Counted from the first letter of the stretch, positions 11,901-23,096 are shown. The stretch is DNA of 64,000 bases from Temnothorax longispinosus (GCF_030848805.1 NC_092369.1:248001-312000), one strand, 5' to 3'. The notes: generated from the sequence alone by a model not told the origin. Translations and numbers: made by a program.

Positions 11901-13390
11901 AAATTGTAGCTTACAAAATTCCGCACAATTTGTTTTTTATTCAAGTCAGTACGACCAAATGGAGCAGAGATAGAATTTTTTAAACACCAGTAGTTTTGCG
12001 ACGCAACGAAAACGCGTACGTGCTTCGCGCATTTTTCGGTAATATCTCGAAAATGGACTTTCGAATCGAAAAAATGTTTTAAATAAAAGTAGTAGAGAAT
12101 CTAATTACGAACAATTTCGTTTTTTATTCATTTTGTACGGTCCAAATTCGCCGAGTTATTAATTAAAAGACAATTTTATTTTATGTTGATAGTGGATGTT
12201 TTGCATGTAAAAATCAGTATTAACTCTGAAAGTATAGGTCGTACACATATAGTATGTATAATAAAAGTTAAAGAGAATAAAATTTTGAACATGTTGATGT
12301 ATGCATGAATCCATTTTAGTAAAGATAGCTTAAAGTTAAGAGCAAAAAACATGAAAAAATGTCATTTTTTAGTGCATTTTGGAAAATAACTTTTTCTAAT
12401 TGGTTGGAGGCAGTAATGTTATGTATTTTTCTTGAAGATATTTTAATTATCTTAAAATGAGACGTCGTAGACCTTTTTTTATTAAAACGTTGATGAATTA
12501 CAGGCGTTTAAATATTGAAGAAAAAAAATCAATTTTTGTTAAATTAACATTTTAGTCCAAAAATATATGGATAATAATTTTTCAAAAATTTATTTTACCT
12601 TCTTTTCATTACTTCATATATATAAACGTGCTGGAGTAGTATAAGTCCTTCGCAAAATATGTTTTATTTAAAAAAAAAAGTTCATGAATATTGCTGTATT
12701 TTTGATAAATTGTGGAAAAATGCATTATCATTCCTTTTTTTGTAAATATCTCCGTTTCTATTAACTTTACGAAAAAACTTCAAGAGACCGAAATTAAAGC
12801 TGACAAAATTTCCTATAAAATAGAGTTTATGACATGTAATTTTGAATGCATTGTGATGGGAAACTGGCGTTTCAAAAGACAGGTAAGTTTACGTATGTAG
12901 CAGATCATCATTATGAGTCGCCTGAAATGATGAAAAAACGTGTCCTTAACATTTTTCTGTACTTATTGAAGTGTCAGAAGTTATTCTTGGGGTCTTTCTG
13001 AATCGTTTGGTACTAGGCCGATATTTTTAGGACCGATAGTACTGTACATAGGTACTAAAGATTGAGAAGAGTCCGAAGTCGGTATGCGGCACGCGGTGTG
13101 GCAAACACGTTACGACTCGTTTTATTTAAAAAATCATAACTCACGAGCAAATTGACGAAGCTTAATGATCAAATACGCAAATTAAAGCTAAAAGTAGTGC
13201 GAATGAGAAAAAAATATGAGATAATTATTAATTAAATAAGAATACTTAATTTCATCGCCACAAATTTGGTAATTTTTAAATGGTACAGAAGGACTTTAAG
13301 GACTTAAAGAATGCTAGAAAAAGAATTTCTGAATAAGAAAAACAAATTTGAAGTGTGACAGATATTTTTTTATGTAAAAAAATTAATTTA

Positions 13391-13426
<36 letters not shown>

Positions 13427-16400
13427 TATTATTATTATTATTTATTTATTATTTATTATTTATTATTTATTTTTAATTTTTTTTATTAATTTATTCATTT
13501 ATTCATTTATTAATTTTTTTTAATTTTTTTTTCTTAAATTAATAGCATGTAAATGCAAATCAAATTGCACCGGGTCATGTGGCTGCAAAAAGGCAGGGTT
13601 AAGATGTTCTGACCTCTGTGCTAATTGCAAACAGAACGGCTGCCTAAATATGTTCGTATCTAACAAAATGAACGATTCCGAATCGGATGAAGACTATTCA
13701 AATAGTGCAAATGAAAAAGAAGAAGAAGAAGACTAACAACTAATTTCCATCGTATCTCTTCTATGGCGGTTATAAATTATTTAAATATTCATATTTCCTC
13801 AATTTTTCACTGTACAGAAACGAATAAAACACGAAATTGTTCGTAATTAGATTCTCTACAACTTTTATTTAAAATATTTTCGATTTGAAAGTCCATTTTC
13901 GAGATATTAGCAAAAAATGCGCGAAGCACGTACGCGTTTTCGTTGCGTCGCAAAACTACTGGTGTTTAAAAAAATTCTATCTTTGCTTTATTTGGTCGTA
14001 CAGACTTGAATAAAAAACGAAATTATGCGGAATTTTGTAAGCTACAATTTTGATATCTACATAAATATCCGTAAAGTTGATATTTTCCGAGTTATTTGCG
14101 AAAAACTAATTTTTTGGACTTTTTGGACCCTCCCCTGCCCGCAACGTAGCGTCTACACGTGGGGACTTTTAATATGTCGAATAGTATCCTAAAACAAGCC
14201 TGTTTACAAAGTTTCAGCCCAGTCAGTATTATTTCCTCCAAATCGACAAATTTCGAGTCATTTTACTGGGCTATTAACAGGTATCTTATTTTACCTTCCT
14301 GCAAGTATATATGCTATTCGTGAAATGAAAAAAAAATTGCTCCAAAATGACACCCTAATATACATATATATGTATGTATAATAGCGTATCTTGAATTGCA
14401 ATGTATACTTCAAAAAGAAAGTATATTGCATAATATGCTAAAAAAAATGTCGAGCCTTCAATCACAAGCAATATTTGGAGATTGATTCTTTCTAGATTCG
14501 AAAGACTCGTTTCTCTCGACTTACCACCCAGTTAGCAGTTCCTCTTAAAACAGGCATGTTTACCATCCATCTGTCGATCAATCTCTTGAAATCAGTTGCT
14601 TTAGAATCTTGATTCGTTTCGTCAAGAAAACCAAAATTAAAGGGAAAGTGTGCGCCGTACACATAATACTTCATCGTATGCGTTATGTTTCCATTAGCCT
14701 CCATCATCATAACTCTTTCCGAATATTCATCTATCACTTCTCGCCATTTTTTGACTATTTCGTAGGTGCGCGGCTGACTCTTGGTGTATATCTTATGCGT
14801 GTAGCCGTAGTCCTCGGGATTTGGATTACCCGTAAGTGGTTCGTCCAAGAATCTGACATCCTCGCACAATTGTGGTATCGCGTCCACCCGAAAGCCATCC
14901 ACCCCCTTGTCGAGCCAAAATCTCATGACATCCTGAGGGCAGAAGTAGAGAGCACAAGATATATACTTGAGTGAACCATCTATATGCATATACCTTCCCG
15001 ATCTATATAAGTATGTATCTTTAAGTGGATTAAACCTATATATACAATATTTCTCATTAAAGGCGTGCATTCGATCGAAGTAATAGTTTGCATACAAAAA
15101 TTATGTGAGATAATTTGATTAATTATTTTGCTATGTTTTACACAAAATCAAATCGTTAATTCATACATATTTTAGGAAATGGAAAAATTTACAATTAGTA
15201 TACTGTAACATAGTTACAGTAATGCCTTGATTATATGTACAATATATATGTATATATAGAGGAAAGTCCCCTATTATGAGATAAGCTCCTAATATGCGAC
15301 AGCGAAGTTTCTGCTAAACTAATAGGCCCTATCTGTTGGTTCCACCATGAACTTATTGCCCTTAGAGTAAAACCTATTTAGTGGAAAATTCATTGTTTGA
15401 TTGTGCGTGTAGTCGTTGCAGAGAAAGAAATTATGAAATTGGATGTTGTCAAGTGCCATGGATATGAGTCTTTAAACCTTGTTTATTATATAATTAATAA
15501 ATATTTGGCAATAAGTTCTGCATGCAGCGATAGAGTAAGGTCGTATTAATAGGAAAATACGGGATATGTTGAGTTGCTCAATTGTAGAGATTAAATTTGG
15601 TGATCGTGAAACCGCAAGGCGTGGTGCTCGTAACATGAGATACTCAGGGTACTCCTGGGTTGCTGGAGTATGAAAGTTATTGTATAGTAATAAAAGAAGA
15701 GAAAATACTATATTAACGTTAAGGGAAGGTTTATACAAATTTATAAGACTGTGCTGACCTTGATTTGAGAGGGAAGGGTGGAGGGGGAAGATTAGGTACA
15801 ATATTGAGTATAAGTGAGTTTATGATTGTTGCAAATATGCTTCTCCATTACATTTGTCTTTCAAAAACTTTAAATAAAGTTTTTTAATTGCAATATCATG
15901 TATTTTGCACTTTATTAGCGATTTCCCGGGGTCTCTCATATTAGGAGCACACTTTTGGCGATTTTGCCGAAAGCTCATTTTTCACATTTTTCTAATTTTC
16001 AGCAAAATTAATATTTAAATTAAATTTTACATTTTAGCATCTTAAAGCTTATTAAATTCCCTTCAAAATGACCTACTATATTTTTCAATTCTGCCCATAA
16101 ACTTCCGGCAATCACACAAAATAGATATGGTATCTCATAATCGGGTACTTTCCTCTATATACAGTATGATTAATTATTTAACTCGAATGATTATTTTGCA
16201 TCAAATGTAATTTTCTATCAGGTTGAATTAATAAGAAACATAAAAAAGGGAAGATAAGTGTTGCTACAAAATGTTGTTAATTAAATTGAACAAGTCATTC
16301 CCGATTAGCTAATATCTTTGCTTCAAAGATAAATACAGGTTTACAAAAAATAATGAGTTGCTGCAGTTGCTTCTCAGTTCTATTTGGCTTTATATTATGA

Positions 16401-19400
16401 ATGTAGCATGTTCCGAGACGAGAAAATTTTGTGACATAAGGGATTTGAAGGGAAATTGAGGCTGCGATAAGAGGAAGCACTTGCCTTGTTGTGGAACACT
16501 TTTACGAAAGAAAAGAAATTGAATAAAACCTCGACATCTGTCATGCACGAGCAAATATACGGAATATACTGGCAAAAAATTTTTGTTCCGTAAATAATAA
16601 AACAAACAAAAGACACATTTTACACGACTTGGGATTTCGCCAAAATTTTAAGGCCAATTCAAAAATGTTTGCAGATTGTGTCACGCGAGCTTACCGCGCT
16701 ATTCACTGCACGATAGTTTGTCCAATTCGGATTTTATTGAGTGTACCAGCGTACTTAAGGGGCTTCCCTAGTGTGACAGGGCCCTAAAATGAATGATTTT
16801 TAAAAGGAAAAGGACAAAGCCAATTGATGAACAACTTTTCCCACATATTTTACTACATTTCAAGAGTGCATACAAAGAACATTGCACCACTCTTATGGGT
16901 TTCGGGGTCCCGGTTAATTTTCATGGGGCGATGATATGTTACTCTCTAGACCTTCCTGATAAAAAGTCTTGCTGGGCACAACCTCTGAAAATTAACCGTT
17001 TTCGAGATAATTAACTCTGAAGCTATTTAAAAAAAAAACTATTTTCTGCTGTTTTTCGTGTTTTTTAACAACTTTTTCGCTGAAAATGTTTTTATTCACA
17101 TACCTTAGACTTATGGTAAAGAAGAGAAGACACAATTACCACCCTACCCCACATATTGGGCCTCTAGATTGCCCACCGGGGCACAGTTTACCATAAAAAA
17201 GGTCGTCTTTTTTGTCATCTTTTGTCTTTTCACAACTAATTATTGCGTGATTTGCATTTCTGGAGCTATGAAATAAAATGAAAAGAACAAAAATGCTTTT
17301 TCATAAAGTATTTGTTCCCACCGCACTTACTTATTTGTGTGACACGAAATAGTAACTAAGGAAAATGTTCCTTCCTCGTAATATCGATTGTCCGTAGTAC
17401 GCACGATTCTTCGTGCACGCGCACCGCTGTGCGACTCGTGTAACGAGCAAGTACGCGGTAAAGAGTTCATTTAAAACCGAGTCACGAGGAGATATGTACA
17501 TTTACACACCGCGAGATTAATCGTAGAGAATAGTCGCGAATACTTTTTCGATTGAGAACGCAATCTGATACACGCCTACATATACTGAACAAGAGATTTG
17601 AGAATGAGCGCGACCGGGCTTCTTCTTCCGCGGTTCGTGACTCTCTGCCGAGCTTTTCGTGCGTCGCAAGCACGGACTGGCAAAAAACCAAAACAAGCGC
17701 TCGGATAGCTAAGGCGACGCGGGGACCGCGGCGAGGGGCGTTAGGCCTATTGTATTTGGTTTTTTAGGCAATCTAAAGGCCCAATATGTGGGGTAGGGTG
17801 GTAATTGTGTCTTCCCTTCCTTACCACAAGTCTAAGGTATGTAAATAAAAACATTTTCAGCGAAAAAGTTGTTAAAAAACACGAAAAACGGCAGAAAATA
17901 GTTTTTTTTTTAATAGCTTCAGAGTAAAATATCTCGAAAACGGTTGATTTTCAGAGGTTGTGCCCAGCAAGACTTTTTTATCAGGAAGGCCTAGAGAGTA
18001 ACATATCATCGCCCCATCAAAATTAACCGGGACCCCGAAACCCATAAGAGTGGTGCCATGTTCTTTTTTTTAAATTTTATATCTATTATTAAAGCCCGTG
18101 CCAGCCATTTTTTTGGAGCGAAAAAACGGTGACCACGATTGCAGCCGTTGTAGTTATCTCGAAACAAAAAAGCAAAAGGATTCTTAATCTATTTGAGTGT
18201 GGCTATCGTCTGAAGCAGAATCATAAAAAAATATTGAAAATTTTAAAAATTACAGCTAAAAAACGTTTGCTAAAAAAGACGAAAATAATTATAATCGCAA
18301 TAATTTTTTAAATTTTTAATATTTTTTCATGATTCTGCTTCAGACGATAGCCACACTCAAGTAGATTTAAGGCCGGTTTTCACACGCAATGATTGGTGGC
18401 GCCAGGCCGCGCCAGTCGACTAACGCCAGTAAAAATGCAAGTGTAAACACTTGATACAAACTGGCGCTAGTAATGTGGCGTTTACTGGCGGTTATTGGCC
18501 AAAGCATATAACCTCAAATTTGGAGGTTATATGCTTGCTGTCATTTACTGTGTGTTTAATAAATGTTAAATATTTTCCATAGTATACGCCAATCACTGTG
18601 TAAATACTTGTGAGTTTGCTAGTCGGTTCTGGCGCCAATGAATGCCCAGTCAGTTGGCGCCACTAATCATTGCGTGTGAAAACCGGCCTTAAGAATCCTT
18701 TTGCTTTTTTATTTCAGATAACTACAACGGCTGCAATCGTGATCACCGTTTTTTTCGCGGCGCTCCAAAAAAATGGCTGGCACGGGCTTTAATAACAGAT
18801 ATAAAATTTTGAAAAAATTTGTATGCACTCTTGAAATATAGTAAAATATGTGGGAAAAGTTGTTCATCAATCGGCTTTGTCGTTTTCCTTTTAAAAATCA
18901 TTTATTTTAAGGCCTTGTCACACTAGAGAAGCCCCTTAACAACTTTCGATATTACGCTATGTTGAGAAAAGGTTATACTCTGTAATTAAGTCAGATGGCA
19001 TTGCTAAATATTCTAAATCATTAAGTTGCTCCCACTCTACAACATTTCATTATTCCGAGTTCTTTTTGTCTCTCTATAAGACGACACGTATTTTTTGTAA
19101 TTCAAACACGTATATTTTACTCTAATAAATAGAAATACTTTGTAGTTCAATCTGATTGCAACACGCTACCGCTGGATATTTCACCATTTCACTGTTTCTC
19201 AAATTACAGGCCTAGGATTTGATCATAAAATATGAATGCTTGCAAAACTTTCATTACTATATAATTTTTGTAACGTAAAAAGAAGAAGACATGACGCGTG
19301 TTATAGCGGCTACGGGAAAACTTTAGTCTTTAATTAAGTAGATACAAGTACAATGTGCAAATAATTTCTTTAAAAGTTGTTATTCCAGCTCGGCAAACTT

Positions 19401-22400
19401 TTGTTTGTTAAACTGATCGTAATTATCTCGCTTCACGCCCGCTGGACATTTGTTACCGTACAGTCGGATGATCATTATCGATCATCATTTTCCTCGTGAA
19501 ATCGCATTAGTATGCATTGGTCGCGTGATATTTTAAGTGTTTACATCTTTAAAAAATTGGCAAATTGTACGTCCGTTACCTGATTCATTCCGCGAGCATA
19601 ATTTTACGCTCATCGCGTTCGCGCAACGAGCAGCTAATTACCGCTTCTCGATCCGTGACAACGCGATCAGAGAAAACACTTGCCCGTCCATTTCACGTAT
19701 ATTTTAACAGGCCTTGATTTATCCGCGTCCGCGAGTTAATTACCCTTTTGATGTGAAAAAAAAACAAATGCGGCGTTGCACGATAGATGCGGTAGATGCA
19801 TAACGCGCCCGCGTCATGTGTCGTGTATCGTATCGTCGTCGATCGTTTTTTATCGCGGTCGCGCGTGATTTTTCTGAAACGTCAATAATTTCGAGCAAAT
19901 TGCCGAGAGAGCGGAGAGAAGGATAGAACGGTGTTTGCTTTTCGTTTCGCAAACGCGGAACAAAATAAAGAACGGAAAATTTGTCGCGCGCCCGGCGATG
20001 ATGACGGAAAAGGCGATGTCCTTGCACGATGTATACAGGCCGAATTTATTTTTACCCCTATAATAGTGACATAGACGACACGCTGTAGGCTGTAGGAGCG
20101 ACAGATTACAATCCGTCGCCCCTACGCAGCTTTGCTGTTGTGCTGTTAACTACTGTATCGCTGTAATCAAAGTCGCTGGTCACCTATGACAACACGAGAT
20201 AACAACATTATCCGATATCAGTTTTGATCCAAGTTCTGATCGAGACAATTGGATATTTCATTATCGATAATTTCTTTTCATATCAAGCTGCACGTGGGCC
20301 ACTTATCGGGGGAATTTTGCCTCAAATTTATTAAATATGAAAGTTGTTTGGCTGACAAGCCGTGTTTTAACAATAAGAATAATCGGAAATTTACCGTGAT
20401 CTCTAGCGTTCATGTAATTCGTAACTATGAGACCCATGAGAATATAAAGCCTTGTGTCCACGATGCTAGAACTGCGTCCGTTTCGGTTTAAGCCAATGAA
20501 ACTGCTGCTTTTCTGTAAGAGCTGCAAGTTGATTGGCTTAAACCGAAACTCGGACGCAGTTCTAGCATCGTGGACACAAGGCTTAAGAATATAATTGTAA
20601 GTTTGCAAAATATATTATATTAATATAAAATTATAACTTTATATTACAACCAATTTGTTTGTCAAAATAAGGAATAGGATGAGAGGAACATTGAGCCAAA
20701 CTCAATTACGATAGTTATTTCGTACTTCTATACTTATACCTTCATTGCGTTCACTACGTTCTCGTTTTCATAGTTGAGATCGGGCTGCTCCGGTAAGAAT
20801 TGATGGAGATAATACGCTTGTCGTTCTTCACGCCAGGTCCATGCTGATCCACGGAACACACTCACCTATACGTGCAGATAATCATTCTGTTTTACGTTCA
20901 AATATGCATTTAAAGCTACATTGCAGATATAAAATGTCAAGTATGCGTGGATATTCGAAAGAACGTTACGTTTATACTAGCCGGGGGTTAGGATGTTGGC
21001 AACATACTCAGTTTGGATAACTTATTTTATGTTGCAAGTAAACGTGCCTACGTGTGTGTATTACATAACACTGATGGTAATTTCGAAATTGCAATGACGA
21101 AACACTTGGTGACGAAAAATTTGTAATTGCGATGATGGATCTCTGGTACTTACGTATCTTCGATATGTCGAACAATGGAGTAAATTTTTAAGATGTTATG
21201 CATTATTAATTTACATCGACGCTTGATGACAAATAAAAAATAGAGAAAGATTTTCGTCTAATCGATTATCGCAGTTGAGTCGACATTTAACCTTTATTGA
21301 AAATAATATGTAATTTACAGATGTTATAGGTCAACTTTTTTCTAAATTGTCTCTACTGTAATAATTGATAAAAGACATCTTTGAGATATCAATTTATATC
21401 TCTATAATCTGATCTCAAATGTTTCTGCTAGTGTAACATATAAATCTTTTAACGTTTATTAACATATAATTACATCATATGTTAACAAAACTCGACTATA
21501 TCTGTTTGAACTTGAAATTCGGATAGCTGCAAGATGACTCATGCACCTTGACGCTAATGCGAATCGTTAATAAGCACATCGTGCAATATTTGTTTACTAT
21601 AGGTTTTTAAAATTAGTATAAACATTCTCTAATGTTAAGCATTGTTTATATCACACCGCGAGATAGAGAATTAATAATGAAAGCTACCTTAATTTCATTC
21701 AGAGAGCACAAAAGAGGATACTTGAAATTTGAATATCGACATAACTCGCGTATTCGGACTTGAATTAATTTACCGACTTTAACAACATCATCCATTCACG
21801 AAGCACAACTCCCGCGTCGTCAGTCTTCGTTGTCTTCAGTCATGTTACGGACGTAGCTTCGGATGTTACCTTAATTACTTACCCAATTATTCGGCACCGT
21901 AACTGTTCCATTCGGCAGCACTTTGCCTTTATGCCATACGTAATAGTCGGTGTAAGGTTCTATGCTTTGCAAACTTTTTTGGAACCATTCGTGTTGGTCC
22001 GACGAGTGATTAGGAACAAAATCCATGATAATTTTTATTGACGCGTTATGCACGGCCTTGTGAGCGCCTCGAAATCCTTCATAGTTCCAAACGTCTTGTC
22101 GATGTTGACAAAATCGGAAACATCATAGCCAAAATCGACCATCGGGCTCGGATAAATCGGAGATAACCAGAAAGCATCGACATTCGACTCGGTGAAATGT
22201 TCCAATTTGCTCATAATACCTGTATACAAAAAACTTTTGAATTCTATTGTATTTACGAAATATTTCTCTGCTAGTCTTTTAATGTGCGATTAAATACATA
22301 GATAAACGTTTAATTTTCCGAACGTATTTAACTTTTTCTTACAAATGTTTTGTAATCGATTTAATTGTCAAAGTATAACTCAATATAAAATATGAAAAAT

Positions 22401-22980
22401 TTACAACAAATAATTTATTTATTTAGAAATATCCAAAGAGAAGGGGGGGGGAATTGATTCATTGAGTCAAAAATTTTTTTAATCAATTCTTTATTTAACA
22501 AAGAATTTGTTGTTGAAAGTAAAAGCTGTAAATTTCTAAAATATCTAAATTTTTAAAACATTTTTTAAACATCTAAATACGTGATAACTGTAGAATAACG
22601 TCACTGTAATAACGATATCTCTAACTAAACGAGAAAGAGAGAATACGATAATTTATTCACACTTATTGTTTATTTTTTAAATGCTACTTTATCTTATTAT
22701 TTAGATTTAGATTTAGAATGACATATTTTTACTTTATATATAATTGTATTGCTCTATATTATCCCTATATTATGGAAATTATAATAAACTTTTCTAGGAT
22801 TTTATTGTGCAAATGAAAAAACATACCCTTAAGATCCCCGACACCATCACCATCACTATCCTTGAAGCTTCTGGGATAAACTTGATAAAGAGACATTGAC
22901 TGCCACCATTTTGGACTAGTTTCACCATATGCGAGATTGGACGATAGTAGTATCGTACAAAGTGTTATTACACCATTCAT
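7158..22980 (-). CDS. Alpha-glucosidase (maltase, GH13), eight coding exons, one frameshift
   Basis: Hydrolyses terminal alpha-1,4-linked glucose from maltose or sucrose-type sugars; insect homologues are secreted or membrane-bound enzymes of gut and glands. Coding exons on the minus strand: 22980-22827, 22219-21883, 20865-20740, 14932-14525, 10275-10020, 9188-8987, 7552-7412, 7230-7158, all with GT/AG borders and matching phases. Summed length is 1697 bases, one short of 566 codons. Residues 1-19 form a signal peptide, followed by the family start SPKWWQSMSLYQVYPRSF. GH13 motifs: DFVPNH (about 118-123), GFRVDA with nucleophile Asp223, MMMEAN with acid/base Glu284, GNHD with Asp347. Length of about 565 residues is normal. 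The only defect is a missing base at about 22061, after FEAL, with family sequence resuming at once as KAVHNAS. With everything else intact, an assembly or sequencing indel, a segregating null allele or a very young pseudogene are all possible. Confidence 0.95.
7412..7552 (-). CDS. Alpha-glucosidase exon 7
   Basis: Acceptor TTATTACAG, donor GTAAGC. The first base completes the Arg codon left open by exon 6. Encodes the beta-domain segment including KSVYVVVNFANEEKIVDLS, matching the C-terminal domain of insect maltases. Confidence 0.9.
7690..8372. mobile_element. Inverted-repeat element with a nested palindromic MITE
   Basis: Left arm (about 7722-7895) and right arm (about 8224-8372) are inverted copies: ATGTCCCAAACTTATTTATT against its complement, and GTGGCCGCCGTTTTGTTGAA against TCAACAAAACGGCGGCCAC. 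Between the arms lies a separate, almost perfect palindrome (7910-8053). It sits in intron 7 of the alpha-glucosidase gene, downstream of exon 6. No transposase frame. Confidence 0.75.
7910..8053. mobile_element. Palindromic MITE with CCAATCACA core
   Basis: Arms of about 63 bases start TGCTAGGTCTACAATGCGAG and are complementary almost throughout. The inner part reads ATTGACCAATCACAATCGAA, a core also seen at 32173-32341 and in part at 57620. Confidence 0.85.
8373..8935 (+). mobile_element. Possible LTR and primer-binding-site remnant
   Basis: A patch much richer in GC than its surroundings contains an AATAAA hexamer near 8592 and, at 8791-8801, TGGCGCCCAAC, which matches the first 11 bases of a primer-binding site complementary to the 3' end of tRNA-Lys as used by many LTR retroelements. 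The next bases (AGCAAAATCG) do not continue the match. No second LTR and no gag or pol frame are present. Could equally be chance in a GC-rich island; the frames on both strands are not convincing genes. Confidence 0.35.
8939..8981. repeat. (TA)n microsatellite
   Basis: About twenty TA units directly downstream of exon 6's donor, inside intron 6. Confidence 0.9.
8987..9188 (-). CDS. Alpha-glucosidase exon 6
   Basis: Acceptor ATTTTAG, donor GTAGGA. Its GA completes the Gly codon begun at the end of exon 5. Encodes FSTNPKTWLSVNKNYVTLNL and LYKAVSALRKWP, typical of the GH13 segment after region IV. Reading through the donor hits TAG at once, so the splice is needed. Confidence 0.92.
9189..10019. 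other. Alpha-glucosidase intron 5
   Basis: AT-rich intron sequence; only a run of ten G near 9991-10000 stands out. No repeat or RNA recognised. Confidence 0.6.
10020..10275 (-). CDS. Alpha-glucosidase exon 5
   Basis: Acceptor TTCGCAG, donor GTACAAG. Begins AGNHDVSRLVTRYG, containing GH13 region IV with the transition-state Asp (about 347), then TLLLPGVGVTYNGEEIGMED and DPARTPFQWDDTTSA, all strongly conserved in insect maltases. Confidence 0.95.
10276..10857. other. Alpha-glucosidase intron 4, left part
   Basis: AT-rich sequence without recognisable repeats or coding potential. Confidence 0.5.
10893..11104. mobile_element. Complete TAGGTCTAGAG MITE
   Basis: About 212 bases with inverted ends (TAGGTCTAGAGGTATGTTCC on the left; GGAACATACTTCTGGACCTA on the right) set in TA tracts on both sides. 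The interior holds further short inverted blocks around CAGTCCTGGA. Other copies: truncated at 6458-6604, and a 70-base piece of the right half, inverted, at 27343-27413. Confidence 0.85.
13390..13500. repeat. (TTA)n / (TTTA)n low-complexity tract
   Basis: Long imperfect run of TTA and TTTA units inside the long-TIR element, directly upstream of the poly-T acceptor of the cysteine-rich exon. Confidence 0.85.
13546..13736 (+). pseudogene. Cysteine-rich C-terminal exon carried by the long-TIR element
   Basis: A poly-T tract and TTAATAG acceptor precede 63 codons ending in TAA. The start reads CKCKSNCTGSCGCKK and continues LRCSDLCANCKQNGCLN, giving the spacing C-x-C-x3-C-x3-C-x-C-x6-C-x3-C-x2-C-x4-C, which resembles a CXC-type metal-binding tail. 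The end is acidic (SESDEDYSNSANEKEEEE). No upstream exon is recognisable between the element arms, so this looks like the leftover last exon of a transposon-encoded protein, or a captured host exon. Family not identified. Confidence 0.55.
14525..14932 (-). CDS. Alpha-glucosidase exon 4 (catalytic)
   Basis: Acceptor TGCCCTCAG, donor GTAAGT; 136 codons, phase 0 at both ends. Contains DVMRFWLDKGVDGFRVDAIP with the nucleophile Asp, and RVMMMEANGN with the acid/base Glu, then YVYGAHFPFNFGFLDE and the exit GTANWV. This is the largest exon and the strongest single evidence for the gene. Confidence 0.97.
15258..16156. mobile_element. 0.9-kb TIR element (AGAGGAAAGT ends)
   Basis: Ends AGAGGAAAGTCCCCTATTAT and complement TAATCGGGTACTTTCCTCT, with TATATA-type flanks, so a TA-rich target. 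A second subterminal pair (CTCCTAATATG near 15287 and CATATTAGGAG near 15939) is also inverted. Interior frames lack recognisable domains. Lies in alpha-glucosidase intron 3. Confidence 0.7.
16157..16754. other. Alpha-glucosidase intron 3, spacer
   Basis: AT-rich with several short chance frames; nothing supportable. Confidence 0.5.
16759..18935. mobile_element. 2.2-kb TTAA element with nested palindromes
   Basis: TTAA flanks at 16755-16758 and 18936-18939. Ends GGGGCTTCCCTAGTGTGACA and complement TGTCACACTAGAGAAGCCCC. TTAA target choice points to the piggyBac type. Arms continue inward (16790-17165 against 17765-18060 and 18790-18905). The core 17270-17760 is GC-richer with no recognisable protein. 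Inside the right half is a second palindrome (18060-18370 against 18689-18785) interrupted by the 318-bp MITE, so at least three insertion layers are stacked. Confidence 0.8.
18371..18688. mobile_element. 318-bp TTAA MITE, copy 1
   Basis: Exact TTAA on both sides (18367-18370, 18689-18692). Ends GGCCGGTTTTCACACGCAAT and its complement, with a central perfect palindrome AACCTCAAATTTGGAGGTT. A second copy at 33966-34281 differs by about two single-base indels and one substitution, so the family moved recently. Confidence 0.93.
18940..20447. other. Alpha-glucosidase intron 3, unassigned part with a GC-richer patch
   Basis: Mostly AT-rich. Positions 19560-20040 are distinctly richer in CG dinucleotides (many CGCG, TCGCG, GCGCG motifs). 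A frame on the minus strand there (20027-19740) is arginine-rich and shows no domain. Might be a regulatory patch, but nothing identifies it. Confidence 0.4.
20448..20584. mobile_element. Palindromic MITE (AAGCCTTGTGTCCACGATG)
   Basis: 137-base near-perfect palindrome with arms of over 50 bases and inner GGTTTAAGCCAAT / ATTGGCTTAAACC. Overlapping frames on the two strands are palindrome by-products. Confidence 0.88.
20740..20865 (-). CDS. Alpha-glucosidase exon 3
   Basis: Acceptor ACGTATAG, donor GTATAAG, 42 codons, phase 0. Encodes VSVFRGSAWTWREERQAYYL and HQFLPEQPDLNYENENVV, the family block between the NNW motif and the catalytic exon. Confidence 0.95.
20866..21882. other. Alpha-glucosidase intron 2
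   Basis: No repeat or RNA recognised. Confidence 0.5.
21883..22219 (-). CDS. Alpha-glucosidase exon 2 (contains a one-base frameshift)
   Basis: Acceptor TATACAG, donor GTAAGT. Upstream of about 22061 it encodes IMSKLEHF, DAFWLSPIYPSPMVDFGYDV and TFGTMKDFEAL. After it, in the next frame, KAVHNASIKIIMDFVPNHSS through NNW. The sequence CTCACAAGG is one base shorter than needed for the conserved Leu-Thr-Lys; a C lost from a CC pair would explain it. Reading straight on reaches a stop within 8 codons. Confidence 0.93.
22220..22826. other. Alpha-glucosidase intron 1
   Basis: AT-rich; a run of nine G at about 22443-22451 is the only oddity. Confidence 0.55.
22827..22980 (-). CDS. Alpha-glucosidase exon 1 (signal peptide and N-terminus)
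   Basis: Starts at ATG; the first 19 residues (hydrophobic, MNGVITLCTILL then SSNLAYG) fit a secretory signal. Then SPKWWQSMSLYQVYPRSFKD and SDGDGVGDLKG, the canonical N-terminus. Donor GTATGT splits the Gly codon, completed by exon 2. Confidence 0.94.
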
Positions 22981-23096
22981 CCTTGTTAGATCTTAAAAAT
23001 GAATTATAAATAATTATTCATGCATGCGGTAACATCAATAAATATGTATAATAGTATTTGCATAGAGGATTATTCTATAAATAAATAGCATCTTAA

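Larger units (their letters stand above)
11123..14355. mobile_element. 3.2-kb DNA element with long terminal inverted repeats
   Basis: Ends are GGGTGTGTCATTTTGGAG on the left and the near complement CTCCAAAATGACACCC on the right, flanked by TA on both sides. Subterminal inverted blocks extend inward for several hundred bases (for example 11790-12150 against 13800-14170, both containing GACGCTACGTTGCGGGCAGG or its complement). The interior keeps a cysteine-rich terminal exon (13546-13736) and a long TTA/TTTA low-complexity tract (13390-13540). A TA target suggests a Tc1/mariner-like or related cut-and-paste system, but no catalytic domain remains, so it is probably non-autonomous. Lies in alpha-glucosidase intron 4. 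Confidence 0.8.
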
